Assembly: GCA_024278755.1 (NCBI GenBank)
Contig: JAJRSO010000069.1
Span: 1-64,000 of the forward strand
Origin: Calditrichota bacterium
Lineage (GTDB): Bacteria; Calditrichota; Calditrichia; Calditrichales; Calditrichaceae
DNA length: 64,000 nt
Reading direction: 5' to 3'
In this document: positions 18,696 through 28,518 of the stretch, one piece after another
Numbering within the stretch: the stretch's first letter is position 1
How the letters are laid out: every line of letters begins with the position of its first letter
Notes under the pieces: generated by a model
Databases searched by the model: none
What the model saw: only the letters and a program-made list of their open reading frames with translations
Told to the model about the DNA's origin: nothing
Position numbers and translations under genes: made by a program

Positions 18696-21515
18696 TTAAT
18701 TGATTTCCATACGATCGTAAATAGTTATGGCCGCCATATTCATTTTAAAACCGTTTGCCGAATATTCCGTTTCCGAATCCGAGACGCACTTTTCGGCGGC
18801 ATTCTTGTCCCTCGTTCCGGCAAAAACGGTAATCACGCTTTTTGCATTTAATCCCGGCAGATATTTTTTGGGAAGCATAAAACGCACCTGACTCTGTGTT
18901 TCAAACCAAATCGGGAAGTTTTCTGACACGGGAGCGAAACGGGCCAACCGTTTACCGGATCCGTTTTGTATTTCGATTTCCCGACCGGCAAAAATAATGC
19001 GATTGAAGGCACGTTTTTTAGGTAACCGGTATGCGCCGGCCGGACCCAACGTATTTTTTAACGTACCGTTAACCGATTTATCCCGAATCATAAACGCCAG
19101 AAACAGGGTTTTATTGTTTGCATTAATACGGCGTAGATTAATACGAAACCCCCATCGTTCCGGCATATCGTAAATTGTAAAGGATTCCAAATCCGGAACA
19201 TCTGCCGCCTGCACCCCGTTGCCCCGATACGCTTTTTTTCCAGCGACGGCATACGCATCATTCGGCGCATCCCGTTTAAAAAGCAGCGTGTAACCGTTTT
19301 TGCCCGGCGGGAGAAAAATTTCCCGCCCTTTTAGAATATCATATTCCGGATTAGCCAGAACCGGAAAGGAACGTCTGTTATCGATACGGGCCAACGTCCA
19401 TTCCCGTGGAATTTTACTGGGTGGAATTTCCGGTTTTGCCCTGGGTACATAAGTGTACTGAAATACCGTTCCGGAATCCTGAAGCATAAAATCAACCGCA
19501 GGCTGGCCACCGGGACATTGTAACCGGCCATATACTTTTTCATTCACTTCCGAAGAGAGGCGGATGTCCATGGTTCCTTTTTCCGTAGCAAGCAAAACCG
19601 ATATCCAGCCTGTTTTATAGGGCACGCGGGTTTGAATCGAACCCATGTTTCCCGGCAGCCGCGGTTTAAACACAATTAGCGAATCGGCGGCCGCAGGATG
19701 ATATCCCAAAATATCCTCTAAAAGATTGCTTTGGAATTCTGCCAAGCCCCACATTGATTCCGGCAATCCGTAAGATGGAGGCTCCCTTTTTCCCGAACGC
19801 GCGACGGGTTCCGTCAACTGGGCCAGGCTACCGGGCGGATCACCGTAAAGGACTTGCTGCGCTTCATTTATCAGTATTTCTTGTGTGGTTTGCATCTGAC
19901 CGAATTTTACAAGGGATGAAATGACCGCCCCGCTTAAACCGCTCCAAATCATTCCGTTAAAACGAGCTGCCTGCGGCGAGTAATAGGGCTGGTAATGGTA
20001 AAAGGGATGAAAATTCTGATCGTTTGGCGACAGGGTGAGCACCCCGGCCGGAAGAGTTAATTTCTCTGCGACAATTTTGGAAACGGCCCGTTGCCGCCGC
20101 CGCGAAAGTAACGGCTCGACGCCGTACATATCCGGAATTGCAACGGCAAAAATCTGGTTGGGCCGCAGCGACGTATCGGGCTGCCCCCCGCTGTTCAGAT
20201 GATCGTAAAGCGCTTCTCTGTCCGCATCCCAAAAAGCCCTGTTAAAGTTTTGCTTTAGCCGCCGGGAAATACCTAACCAGGCACTACTCAGCGCATTTTC
20301 CGCGCCGCTGATTTGTGCCAGTTTTGCGCTTATCTGCAAAGCGGTGTACCACAAAGCCTGAATTTCCACGGCGCGGTTTCCGCGGGGCGCGCGGGTATCC
20401 ATCCATGTTTCTGTCTCTCCGTGGGTTAACAGAAAATTTTTATTACAGCGCTGTTTTAAAGCGCCTTCCACCGCCCGCCGTACCACCGGAAAAAGTTCTG
20501 TAACAAGCGTTGAATCGCCGCTAAACAGATAGTAATCATAAAGCGCGCGAATATACCGCCAGGTAACCCCGGCCGAATTATAAATCGCGTCACCATCCGC
20601 GATACGGTTCATCAGCCGCCCAAATTCACGACGGGATTTATTGGTTAATTGGGTAGAAGCATACTTTTTAAGGAGATTTCGCGCCGCGGCGAATTTACCA
20701 CGGAGCAGCAACGCGCCTGTAAACGAACGTAAAACTTCCTGTTCCCGGATATTTTTTCCTGCCAATTCGGTTTCCGCCGAAAATCCGGTAAACGCGTTTA
20801 ATGTCAATCCGGCCCACAAGGCAGCCTGATCGAGCGCCTTATTGGCAATTTTTATTGGCTTCTGCTTTGCTTTGGCAACTGCGTTTTTTATCAAATTACG
20901 GTAGGCCGCGTCGCTTCGTTCCTCTTCATTCAGAGAATGATTCGCACTAAACCAGAAACGGCTGATCCCGTCCGAAATTTTCTGAAAGTATAGTTCCAAA
21001 GAAGGATTATCGCCGGACAAAAAACGGGGATTGTCTTTACCAATTTTCACTGAGCGGGTTACGGTCTGAACGTTTAGAAAAACATCGGCCTGATTTTCAA
21101 TCTGAACCACCAGCGCATTTATGGAATCGACCATCAGAAATTTTTCGACCATTCCGTTTTTATAGAAACGCGTAAAACCAAAGGGAAGACGACTGAACCT
21201 TATTGCTTTTTTACGCGCTATTTTATGGCCTCCGGTGAAAATTTGATAGTCCAGAAAAATACGTGTGTTATCGAGGAGCCAGCCTTCTTTAGGATTCGTA
21301 TTTTCATCCCTGCTGTGTCCGCTAAATAAGCCGGATTTTTTATTGGTCAGCGCAAAACGACGGTCGGTGGTATCCCGGAACATTAAAACAGGAAGTTCCG
21401 TTTCCGCCTGTTTTACTTTAGCTTTTGCTTTTATTTTTTTTCGTTTCGGCTGGGGCAGGCTGCACGACAGCGCCAGGGCAAAAAGAATAAAAAGAATTAC
21501 ACTTCGATTAATCAT
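18696..21515 (-). CDS. Lipoprotein amylo-alpha-1,6-glucosidase-like (GH133) with extra C-terminal domain
   Basis: The best start is the ATG at 21513-21515, which gives a lipoprotein signal (INRSVILFILFALALSC) followed by a Lys-rich linker. The 939-aa product has a glycogen-debranching type (alpha/alpha)6 barrel at about 230-700, recognised from HGETETWMDTR, VEIQALWYTAL and SLRPNQIFAVAIP, which are hallmarks of the C-terminal domain of debranching enzymes. Residues about 730-939 form an additional beta-rich domain of the glucodextranase C-terminal kind. Most GH133 enzymes are cytoplasmic, so the lipobox suggests use on external or periplasmic alpha-glucans. No other glycogen gene is adjacent. 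Substrate specificity is inferred. Confidence 0.78.
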   Translation of the reverse strand: MINRSVILFILFALALSCSLPQPKRKKIKAKAKVKQAETELPVLMFRDTTDRRFALTNKKSGLFSGHSRDENTNPKEGWLLDNTRIFLDYQIFTGGHKIARKKAIRFSRLPFGFTRFYKNGMVEKFLMVDSINALVVQIENQADVFLNVQTVTRSVKIGKDNPRFLSGDNPSLELYFQKISDGISRFWFSANHSLNEEERSDAAYRNLIKNAVAKAKQKPIKIANKALDQAALWAGLTLNAFTGFSAETELAGKNIREQEVLRSFTGALLLRGKFAAARNLLKKYASTQLTNKSRREFGRLMNRIADGDAIYNSAGVTWRYIRALYDYYLFSGDSTLVTELFPVVRRAVEGALKQRCNKNFLLTHGETETWMDTRAPRGNRAVEIQALWYTALQISAKLAQISGAENALSSAWLGISRRLKQNFNRAFWDADREALYDHLNSGGQPDTSLRPNQIFAVAIPDMYGVEPLLSRRRQRAVSKIVAEKLTLPAGVLTLSPNDQNFHPFYHYQPYYSPQAARFNGMIWSGLSGAVISSLVKFGQMQTTQEILINEAQQVLYGDPPGSLAQLTEPVARSGKREPPSYGLPESMWGLAEFQSNLLEDILGYHPAAADSLIVFKPRLPGNMGSIQTRVPYKTGWISVLLATEKGTMDIRLSSEVNEKVYGRLQCPGGQPAVDFMLQDSGTVFQYTYVPRAKPEIPPSKIPREWTLARIDNRRSFPVLANPEYDILKGREIFLPPGKNGYTLLFKRDAPNDAYAVAGKKAYRGNGVQAADVPDLESFTIYDMPERWGFRINLRRINANNKTLFLAFMIRDKSVNGTLKNTLGPAGAYRLPKKRAFNRIIFAGREIEIQNGSGKRLARFAPVSENFPIWFETQSQVRFMLPKKYLPGLNAKSVITVFAGTRDKNAAEKCVSDSETEYSANGFKMNMAAITIYDRMEIN

Positions 21516-21697
21516 TTTTTTACACACTTTTTGGATCGCCAAAAGGAAGCAATCCGGCTTTATCCCGAAAAGATTCCTTTGTTTAATGAATATATATAAA
21601 TCCAACCTCACACGTAAGGCAATCCGCCGGATTGCTTCGCAATTTCACAAACCAGCGGTTCGTGTTACAAACAAATACTTTGATTTAGCTTTGCACT

Positions 21698-23701
21698 TTA
21701 TTTCAAAAATTCGGCAAACCAGTCCTGAACGGTTTTCCACCATAGTTTTGCATTTTGCGGTTTACGCACAAAATGATCCTCATCGGGGAAAAAGAGCAAA
21801 CGTGATTTTACCCCTTGCCGCTGCAGGGCGCTGAATAATTGCAGACCCTGCGTGTACGGCACACGGTAATCGTGCTCGCCGTGGACAATCAGCATGGGTG
21901 TTTTAAAATTCCCGGCGCGATTGGCGGGATTCCATTTCTGATAGAGTGATCCTTTTTCCCAGGGTTTGCCGTTAAATTCCCATTCAGGGAACCACAACTC
22001 CTCCGTCGCGCCCCACATACTCACCTGGTCATAAACACCATCGTGCGAAACAAGACACTGAAAGGGATTCGCTTCGCCGGCAATCCAGTTAATCATAAAA
22101 CCGCCGTAAGAAGCGCCGGCAGCGCCCACACGGTTTTTATCGATAAAAGAATATTTATTCAGCACATAATCGGTACCCAATTTAATATCTTCGTACGGAG
22201 CGCCGCCCCAGTCTTTGGAAACCGCGTCCATAAAATTCTGCCCGTAACCGCGGCTGCCATGAAAATTGATCATAAACACCACGTAGCCGGGCGCCGCAAA
22301 CATCTGATAGTTCCAGCGGAAATGAAAATCATCGCCCCAGGCGCCCTGCGGACCACCGTGAATAAGCTCGATAGCCGGATATTTTTTAGCGGGATCAAAA
22401 TGCGGCGGTTTCATTAAAAAGCCGTGCACCGTTTCGCCTTTGGCCCCGGTAAAGGAAAAGGATTCCAGCGTACCCAGCTCTAACTTGCTTAAACGACTGC
22501 CATTAATCTGTGTACGCTGACTGAGCGTGTTTGTCTTTAGATCGAATGAAAAGATTTCGTAAGGCATGGCTTCCGTTTGTATTTTCATCAGAAGCGCATC
22601 TTTGGAAAGGAATTGAAAGGATGATACATAGTGCCCTTTTAACACAGGCATGACTTTCGGATTTTTCAGCGCCGTTTTGTAGATACTTTTGGAGCCGTTT
22701 TCACTGACGCTGAAATAGATTTCCTTTCCCGATGGATGCCAGGCAATGGACTCCACCGAAAGGGTAAAACCTTTGGTCAGCTCGGTGAATGTTCCCGTAT
22801 TACGATTGTACAGCATCAAGCGCTGGCGGTCTGCCTCAAAGCCGGGACGCTGCATGGAGGCAAAGGCAATGTAACGGCCGTCGGGTGAATAATTGGGATT
22901 GTTATCGTTGGCTTTGTTGGTGGTCAGCCGGGTGATTTTTCCGTCGGCAAGTGTTTCTACAAAAAGATCATTATTGGTGCTTGCGGCCACAATGGGATCG
23001 GTGTTGCGCACAAAACAGACCTCTTTACCGTCCGGAGAAAAGGTGTAATCATGCGCGCTGCCCAAATCCAGCGGAGGGGTGTCGTAGTCGCCGGGGGTCA
23101 GGTCGCGGATATTTTTACCATCGGCGTCGGCAATAAACACATGGCTGCGTTTGCCTTCGAGCCAGCGGTTCCAGTGCCGGAATAGCAGATGGTCGATGAT
23201 CCGCGCTTTTACCGGACTCGCTTCGGCCACAGCGGCTTTTTCTTTATTGCATTCTTCCGTCTGGCAATCGGGATAGACTTCGGACGTAAACAAAAACCGG
23301 CTTCCATCCGAATTAAAAATCATTCCACCCGCTCCGGGAGCAAAATCGGTTACCTGCTGCGCGTCGCCGCCTTTGAGATCCTGTTTCCAAACCTGACCGC
23401 CGCGGTTGAAAAACAAATATTTTCCATCCGCAGACCAGACCGGGCCGGAACTGGATTTTTTGCAGCGGCTGAATGGACGGGAGATGTTGGTTTTTAAATC
23501 CAGTAAAAAAATATCCGTTTTAAAACTATTTTCCTTAATATTCGGCGTGGTCAGCGTGTACGCTGCCGTATTTTTATCGGGACTCAGTACGACTGAACCG
23601 AGGCGCTGCATGGAAAAGAAATCGTCAAAGGTAATGGGACGTTTATCCGCCGCAATAAGCGGTAATGTTAAAAGCAGTAGAAATGAAAGCAGGCGTTTCA
23701 T
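21698..23701 (-). CDS. Secreted S9 family prolyl oligopeptidase (DPP5/acylaminoacyl-peptidase-like)
   Basis: This is a 667-aa exported serine peptidase with a signal peptide (MKRLLSFLLLLTLPLIAA). Residues about 35-400 form a beta-propeller of PD40/WD40-like units (SPDGKYLFF-type repeats such as YSPDGRYIAFASMQ). Residues about 420-667 form the alpha/beta-hydrolase domain. The oxyanion region is HGGPQGAWG, the nucleophile motif is GASYGG (Ser near 531), the Asp region is HGEHDYRVP and the catalytic His is in DEDHFV. It probably degrades peptides in the periplasm. It stands alone between the GH133 gene and the CvfB-like gene. Confidence 0.92.
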   Translation of the reverse strand: MKRLLSFLLLLTLPLIAADKRPITFDDFFSMQRLGSVVLSPDKNTAAYTLTTPNIKENSFKTDIFLLDLKTNISRPFSRCKKSSSGPVWSADGKYLFFNRGGQVWKQDLKGGDAQQVTDFAPGAGGMIFNSDGSRFLFTSEVYPDCQTEECNKEKAAVAEASPVKARIIDHLLFRHWNRWLEGKRSHVFIADADGKNIRDLTPGDYDTPPLDLGSAHDYTFSPDGKEVCFVRNTDPIVAASTNNDLFVETLADGKITRLTTNKANDNNPNYSPDGRYIAFASMQRPGFEADRQRLMLYNRNTGTFTELTKGFTLSVESIAWHPSGKEIYFSVSENGSKSIYKTALKNPKVMPVLKGHYVSSFQFLSKDALLMKIQTEAMPYEIFSFDLKTNTLSQRTQINGSRLSKLELGTLESFSFTGAKGETVHGFLMKPPHFDPAKKYPAIELIHGGPQGAWGDDFHFRWNYQMFAAPGYVVFMINFHGSRGYGQNFMDAVSKDWGGAPYEDIKLGTDYVLNKYSFIDKNRVGAAGASYGGFMINWIAGEANPFQCLVSHDGVYDQVSMWGATEELWFPEWEFNGKPWEKGSLYQKWNPANRAGNFKTPMLIVHGEHDYRVPYTQGLQLFSALQRQGVKSRLLFFPDEDHFVRKPQNAKLWWKTVQDWFAEFLK

Positions 23702-23909
23702 AAAAGTCTTCCTCCTGTGTAAACTCTTTTACTTAAAATCCCAAAAGACAAATAACAAACTACAAACAGATCTCAAATAAACAATAACTTAAATATCAAA
23801 TAGCAATGTACCCTTTGACTGAGTATTTTGATTTTAGAAATTGGTATTTATTTGTTATTTGGCGCTTGTTTTTTGAATTTTCCTAAATTTCATTTTAGAA
23901 ATTTTGGTT
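23702..23909. repeat. AT-rich intergenic repeat (CAAATAACAAA type)
   Basis: This short space contains AAATCCCAAAAGACAAATAA followed by further CAAA-rich text. The same style of sequence recurs at about 30725-30790 and, in the opposite strand sense, in the tandem repeat near 30850. It looks like a non-coding interspersed repeat family. No promoter could be assigned. Confidence 0.35.
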
Positions 23910-24755
23910 TTATTTTTTTCTTTCATTTAAACGGATGCCGTCCGCATCCAGTGAAACTATTTTCTTTTTGTACAGAGCGCCCACGGCCCTTTTATAGGTC
24001 TTTTTACTGACGCCGAACAAGGCGGTTATTTCCTTTGGCTTACTCTTATCGGTAACGGGCAAAAAACCATCGTTTTCAATGAGTTTTTTCAGAATCGCCT
24101 TACTCAAATCGACCGCTTTGTCATAGCCGTATTTTTCCAGACAGACATCGATCTTATAGTCCGGCCGCACCTGTTTGATATAACCCTTGATGCGCTGCCC
24201 GCGATTTAATTTCTGAAAAATATCTTCGTTAAACAGAAACCCCCAGTGCTTATCGTTAATAATCGTATGCACGCCTAAATCGCTTTTATTGCAGATGAAC
24301 AACTCCACTTCTTCGTAAGGTTTGTATGTAATGGGATCGTTGTTCAGCCACACCCCAAGACGGGAAGAGGCCGCGAGGCGGTTGGTCTGCTCATCAAGAT
24401 AAATATAAACCAGATAGGACTTCCCCTTTTCCATGCGCTTCTGCTGTTCCTTTAGGGCCACAAACAGATCCTTTTCAAGCCCCCAGTCCAGAAAGGCGCC
24501 GAAGCTAGTAACCGCCACGGCTTTTAACAGGGCAAAGGTGCCCACTTCGGCTTTGGGTGTTTTGGTGGTGGCAATGATACGATCTTCCGAATCAAAATAG
24601 ATAAAAACGGTAATCTTATCGCCAAGCACGTAATTTTTCGGTACATGTTTTTGGGGAAGTAAAATCTCTTTATAGCGATCATCTCCGGCGAGATAAACGC
24701 CAAATTCCGTTTCTTTAACGATTTCCAGGGTATTTGTTTTTCCAACTTCAAGCAT
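23910..24755 (-). CDS. cvfB: CvfB-like S1 domain RNA-binding protein
   Basis: This is a 281-aa cytoplasmic protein of the CvfB/YitL family, with consecutive S1-like OB folds and a C-terminal winged helix. The N-terminal part (GVYLAGDDRYKEILLPQKHVP) is the first OB fold, and AVTSFGAFLDWGLEKDLFV is the classic S1 signature. The third S1-like part includes GQRIKGYIKQVRPDYKIDV. The C-terminus (ALFGVSKKTYKRAVGALYKK) is the winged-helix region. Family members bind RNA and affect virulence or stress gene expression in Firmicutes; the target here is unknown. No Shine-Dalgarno sequence is evident before the ATG at 24755. Confidence 0.88.
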   Translation of the reverse strand: MLEVGKTNTLEIVKETEFGVYLAGDDRYKEILLPQKHVPKNYVLGDKITVFIYFDSEDRIIATTKTPKAEVGTFALLKAVAVTSFGAFLDWGLEKDLFVALKEQQKRMEKGKSYLVYIYLDEQTNRLAASSRLGVWLNNDPITYKPYEEVELFICNKSDLGVHTIINDKHWGFLFNEDIFQKLNRGQRIKGYIKQVRPDYKIDVCLEKYGYDKAVDLSKAILKKLIENDGFLPVTDKSKPKEITALFGVSKKTYKRAVGALYKKKIVSLDADGIRLNERKK

Positions 24756-25138
24756 GTGTATTCAATCCGTTTTAAAATGCATTGTAGAAAAAAGAAAGAC
24801 TTGGCTTCCTTTTCCGCGGATACAGGGTTTTACTGCAGACGATTTCAATATAATCATTCTGGCAGATAGAATCTATATTAAAAGATATTCCGGATTAAGA
24901 CAGATTAAAATCCCAAAACACAAAGAGCGCAGAGAACGTAAGGAAAGGATAATGAGAAACTGCAGCGGAGCAACACCTTTTTTTTCTTTGGCAAAGATTA
25001 GCCGCGAATGCGCCAATGAACGCGATACACCAAAACAAACAAAACAATGATTTAATCAGTGAGCATTCGTGTGCATCCGCGGCTGAAATAAGGCAACTGC
25101 CTGTACCTTGGGGGAATATTTGAAAGATAAGGTGTCCT
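24756..25138. other. Non-coding stretch with degenerate repeat text
   Basis: No credible gene is visible. It contains degenerate pieces such as AAAGAGCGCAGAGAACG (near 24920), TTAGCCGCGAATGCGCC (near 25000) and CATTCGTGTGCATCCGCGGC (near 25065), which match the style of intergenic repeats elsewhere in the window (30900, 31400, 47770). Confidence 0.45.
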
Positions 25139-26200
25139 CTATTTTTCTTCGTACACAAAGGTAACCGCCCCGGGGATGATACCGGTTTCGTAGCTTTCCT
25201 GTAAAACGCCGTCGGCATTATAAATTTTCAGTGCGCCGTTTTGCGCGTAATTTTTGGCGTCCAGTGCATAAATATTTCCACTGACCGGATCTGCTTCCAA
25301 TCCGTAAAAAAATCCGGAAATCAGCGTATCATTTACAACCGTATGCGTCGTGGTGGAATAGGAAACCACATGGCCGCCGCTTAAAAAATAACCGGTATCC
25401 TTTCCATCATAAGCCAGTCGCGACGGATGCCCGACAATCATAAACGAATCCGTTACCGTATTGCTGACCATATCAATCACATACAATCCGCCGTTGGTGC
25501 CCGTATCGCTAGTATCGCCCCAGGCCGGCCAGCGGCCTTCACAAAGCACATGCAGTTCATCGTTGTTCACCTTGCGCATGGTTCGCGGATTGTCGCCCAC
25601 TTTTATGGTTTTGGTTTCCTGTTCCTGGCCTAAATCGACCACTGAGACCGTATTGTTCCAACCGAATCCGCTGTTGGCCGTATAGGCGGTTCCACCTTCC
25701 AAAACAATCATTTCGGGATTGACGCCCACCGCAATAGAAGATTCCACCCCGTAACCGTTGAGGTTGATTTTGGAAATGCTGTTCCCGAACAGGTTGGTTA
25801 CATAAGCAAATTGCTCGTCGTAAGTTAGATAGCGCGGACTGGAACCGGCCGGCAAATTGATAGTTGTAACTTTTTTCCAGGAATGTGTACTGATCACTTC
25901 AATTTTATTGGAATTATTTACTACGATAAAACCCAGCGTATCGATAATGGTCATACTTTGTACCACATCCCCCAGATCGGCGCCGTTCACCGCCTTAAAA
26001 ACCCCATTCTGAATCGTTTCGTTTGCCGGACTGTAAAATGAGAGCGAACCGTTTCCGCCATTAAAATTTCCCTCGTTTAAAATAAAGGCCCCGCTTAATT
26101 CCGGCGTTTTATCTCTACCTGCCGGCCCGGTGGGGTCTGTTTCGCAGCCAAACATGAATAACCCGGTCATTAGCAACATTAGTGTAAATCTCTTAATCAT
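25139..26200 (-). CDS. YncE/DUF5074-like beta-propeller lipoprotein linked to B12 receptor
   Basis: This 353-aa lipoprotein has a lipobox (LFMFGC) and a seven-bladed beta-propeller made of repeated units such as YLTYDEQFAYVTNLFGNSI and EMIVLEGGTAYTANSGFG. Proteins of this type often accompany TonB-dependent receptors in Bacteroidota, where some bind the ligand at the cell surface. It follows the BtuB-like receptor by 79 bp on the same strand, downstream of a cobalamin riboswitch. I infer a surface or periplasmic accessory role in corrinoid capture. No enzymatic motif is visible. Confidence 0.78.
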   Translation of the reverse strand: MIKRFTLMLLMTGLFMFGCETDPTGPAGRDKTPELSGAFILNEGNFNGGNGSLSFYSPANETIQNGVFKAVNGADLGDVVQSMTIIDTLGFIVVNNSNKIEVISTHSWKKVTTINLPAGSSPRYLTYDEQFAYVTNLFGNSISKINLNGYGVESSIAVGVNPEMIVLEGGTAYTANSGFGWNNTVSVVDLGQEQETKTIKVGDNPRTMRKVNNDELHVLCEGRWPAWGDTSDTGTNGGLYVIDMVSNTVTDSFMIVGHPSRLAYDGKDTGYFLSGGHVVSYSTTTHTVVNDTLISGFFYGLEADPVSGNIYALDAKNYAQNGALKIYNADGVLQESYETGIIPGAVTFVYEEK

Positions 26201-26279
26201 TTTATCTCCTTTTTAAGTAAGTGTGTAATTATTTCAGTAAACTTTCCATATCTTAAAGGTCTGGAAGGTTTATTAAAAA

Positions 26280-28442
26280 CTAATTGTTAATCGACAATCC
26301 CAGCCGGAAATTGCGCGGCGGCATAGGGTAGCCCGGTATCACTTCGTACCGTTTGTCCAAAAGATTCTCGACCGACGCGGAAAGCGCTCCCTTTTGCCCG
26401 GCCACCCTAAAATGAACGGATGCCCAGACCCGCCAAACCGCAAAGGAAGGTAAAATCTGATCCGCATCGTTTTGCATGGTTTTATAGCGGAAACCCGTCC
26501 CCGCACCCTGCAGACCCGCGCGTAAATTTTTCCAGCCGCTCTGCACACCCGCGCTCCACTGCTCCGCCGGGATAAGCTGCAAACGGTTTCCGTTGGTGTT
26601 ATCTCCTTTAAATTCTGCCGCCGTCTTTTTTGCCAATCCATAACGATAATTAAACCACAAACGGTGTACGCCGTTTATATGCGCAACGGAACTTTCCAGC
26701 TCCCCGCCGCGACTGTCCACTTCTAAAATATTAGACGGTTTCCAGAGTCCTGCCTCGGGCAGCCATTTTATCTGATCGGACACCCTGTTTCTATAGAGTC
26801 CGCCATTTAGGGTCACCGCGATCGAATCAAACACTGTTTTATAGCGCGCTCCGCTTTCCAAATTAAGCGATTGTTCCGGTTTTAAATCCGCGTTTCCGCC
26901 GGGCAGCCAGTACAAATCATTAAATGAAGGTGCGCGGTAGTTTTTACCGATGGAAGAGTAGAACTGCAAATTCCGGTAATGAAAGGTAAAACCCGCGCCG
27001 GGCAGAAGAATGGGGCCAAAATTGGAATCATGTTCGAGACGCAAGCTACTGTTTAAAAGGAGTTCGCTTTTAAGTGTCTGATTCTTAAAAATCTGCCAAC
27101 CACTGCTTAAATAAAAAGCCGTTCTGCTTCGCCGGTGTACGCCCGCGGCGCTGCTGTTGATTCTTTGCAGAGAACCTTCCGCGCCGCCCATCAGCAATAA
27201 CGATGGGAAAAACAGATAACGCCCCCGTAAAATCACTCCCGTTTCCCGGTTATAATGGACACTGTGCAGCGGCTGCCCGTTCAGTAAAAAGGCGCTGTCC
27301 CGGTATTCCATCCACTCATTACGCAGGTAGGTTTGCATACTAAATGAACCCTGTATCCCCCGGTATTTCAACTTAAGTGAAGCAAGCGTATTCTCATTTT
27401 TCAGGCGCGCTAAATTGGATGCTTCCGTTTGCGCATTGATGAAGGCCTTTGGAGCGCCGGCTTCACTTTTAAAAGATTTGATAAAAGATGAAAACAGAAG
27501 GCTCTGGGAAATTTTCATGCGATTGGAATAGGCAATATCATGACGGGAAAAATCACGGTTTTGTAATTCTGTTTTTATTCCGTTCTGAAAAGCCGTATAA
27601 GTATTTTCCCCCGCCTGCCCAAAATAATAAAAACGCTGCTTAAACTCTCCCACCGGCATATCGATTGAAAAACCGGTATTCAGATTCCCAAACGAAGCGG
27701 CCCCCGCACGCAGAGAATAGGCCGGTGTTTCCGAAGGCGGAAGCAGATGCAAATTAACCGTTCCGCCCACGGCGCCGCTGCCGCCAAAAAGCGGGCTTCC
27801 TCCGCGGTAAATATCAATGGATTCCAAATCGGCTCCATTAAAAAAACCAATATCGGCGCTGCCCAGTTGCATATTGTTAAGCGGAATTCCATCTAACAGC
27901 ACCTGGGTCTGTTCGGCGCTCATCCCACGCAGAGCAATGGTTTGCAATTGCCCCGCCACGCCGTATGACTTAATAAAAATACTATTTTCGGCGCTCAAGA
28001 CCTGAGCCAAATCCAGATTTTGAATCTGCTTTTGGAATTTTACTTCGATGTGCTCCAGGCGGGAGGGAAGCATCAACCGTAGGCTGGATTCTTTTTGTCC
28101 TTCCACCACAATCGCGGCGGTTTTTAGTATTTCCTTTTCCAGTTTAAAGTGCAGAAGCGCCGATTTTCCCGGCCGTAGCAAAATGTTTTTTTGCGTCTGT
28201 ACCCGGTATCCGGTGCAGTGCACGACAATATCATACGTACCCGGCGCGGCCGTTTCAATTTCAAAATACCCCTCGTCGTCGGTCGAAGCCCCGGCCTTTG
28301 TTCCCAGAATCAAAACATCGGCTCCGGATAGCGGAAGCCCGCTCTCTTTTTCACTTACCGTACCGTGCAAGCGCACAGACGGCCGCGCCGCGGCCGCGGA
28401 GCAAACAGTAAAAGTTAAAAGCAATAAAATTATTTTCTGCAT
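26280..28442 (-). CDS. btuB: TonB-dependent outer-membrane receptor, probably for cobalamin (BtuB-like)
   Basis: This 720-aa protein has a signal peptide and an N-terminal carboxypeptidase-regulatory-like beta-sandwich (about 22-110, LHGTVSEKESGLPLSGADV). The plug domain lies at about 125-230, with the typical IALRGMSAEQTQVLLDGIPLN pattern. A 22-strand-type barrel follows and ends in an aromatic-poor final strand. The extra N-terminal domain is common in Bacteroidota receptors. The assignment to cobalamin rests mainly on the riboswitch just upstream. The gene is followed by a YncE-like lipoprotein. ExbB, ExbD and TonB are not in the window. Confidence 0.88.
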   Translation of the reverse strand: MQKIILLLLTFTVCSAAAARPSVRLHGTVSEKESGLPLSGADVLILGTKAGASTDDEGYFEIETAAPGTYDIVVHCTGYRVQTQKNILLRPGKSALLHFKLEKEILKTAAIVVEGQKESSLRLMLPSRLEHIEVKFQKQIQNLDLAQVLSAENSIFIKSYGVAGQLQTIALRGMSAEQTQVLLDGIPLNNMQLGSADIGFFNGADLESIDIYRGGSPLFGGSGAVGGTVNLHLLPPSETPAYSLRAGAASFGNLNTGFSIDMPVGEFKQRFYYFGQAGENTYTAFQNGIKTELQNRDFSRHDIAYSNRMKISQSLLFSSFIKSFKSEAGAPKAFINAQTEASNLARLKNENTLASLKLKYRGIQGSFSMQTYLRNEWMEYRDSAFLLNGQPLHSVHYNRETGVILRGRYLFFPSLLLMGGAEGSLQRINSSAAGVHRRSRTAFYLSSGWQIFKNQTLKSELLLNSSLRLEHDSNFGPILLPGAGFTFHYRNLQFYSSIGKNYRAPSFNDLYWLPGGNADLKPEQSLNLESGARYKTVFDSIAVTLNGGLYRNRVSDQIKWLPEAGLWKPSNILEVDSRGGELESSVAHINGVHRLWFNYRYGLAKKTAAEFKGDNTNGNRLQLIPAEQWSAGVQSGWKNLRAGLQGAGTGFRYKTMQNDADQILPSFAVWRVWASVHFRVAGQKGALSASVENLLDKRYEVIPGYPMPPRNFRLGLSINN

Positions 28443-28453
28443 TTTTTTTCCAT

Positions 28454-28492
28454 AAAAAAAACCCCGGCCTTCAAAAATGAAAGACGGGGTTT
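28454..28492 (-). terminator. Riboswitch-linked intrinsic terminator before btuB
   Basis: On the minus strand, AACCCCG pairs with CGGGGTT, and an inner TTCA/TGAA stem and a short A-rich loop complete the hairpin. Eight U follow directly. It ends 11 bases before the receptor start codon, so premature termination is the likely output of the upstream cobalamin riboswitch. Because it is so close to the start, it could also hide the ribosome site. Confidence 0.85.
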
Positions 28493-28518
28493 GTATTTTT
28501 AAAAATTATACAACCAAC

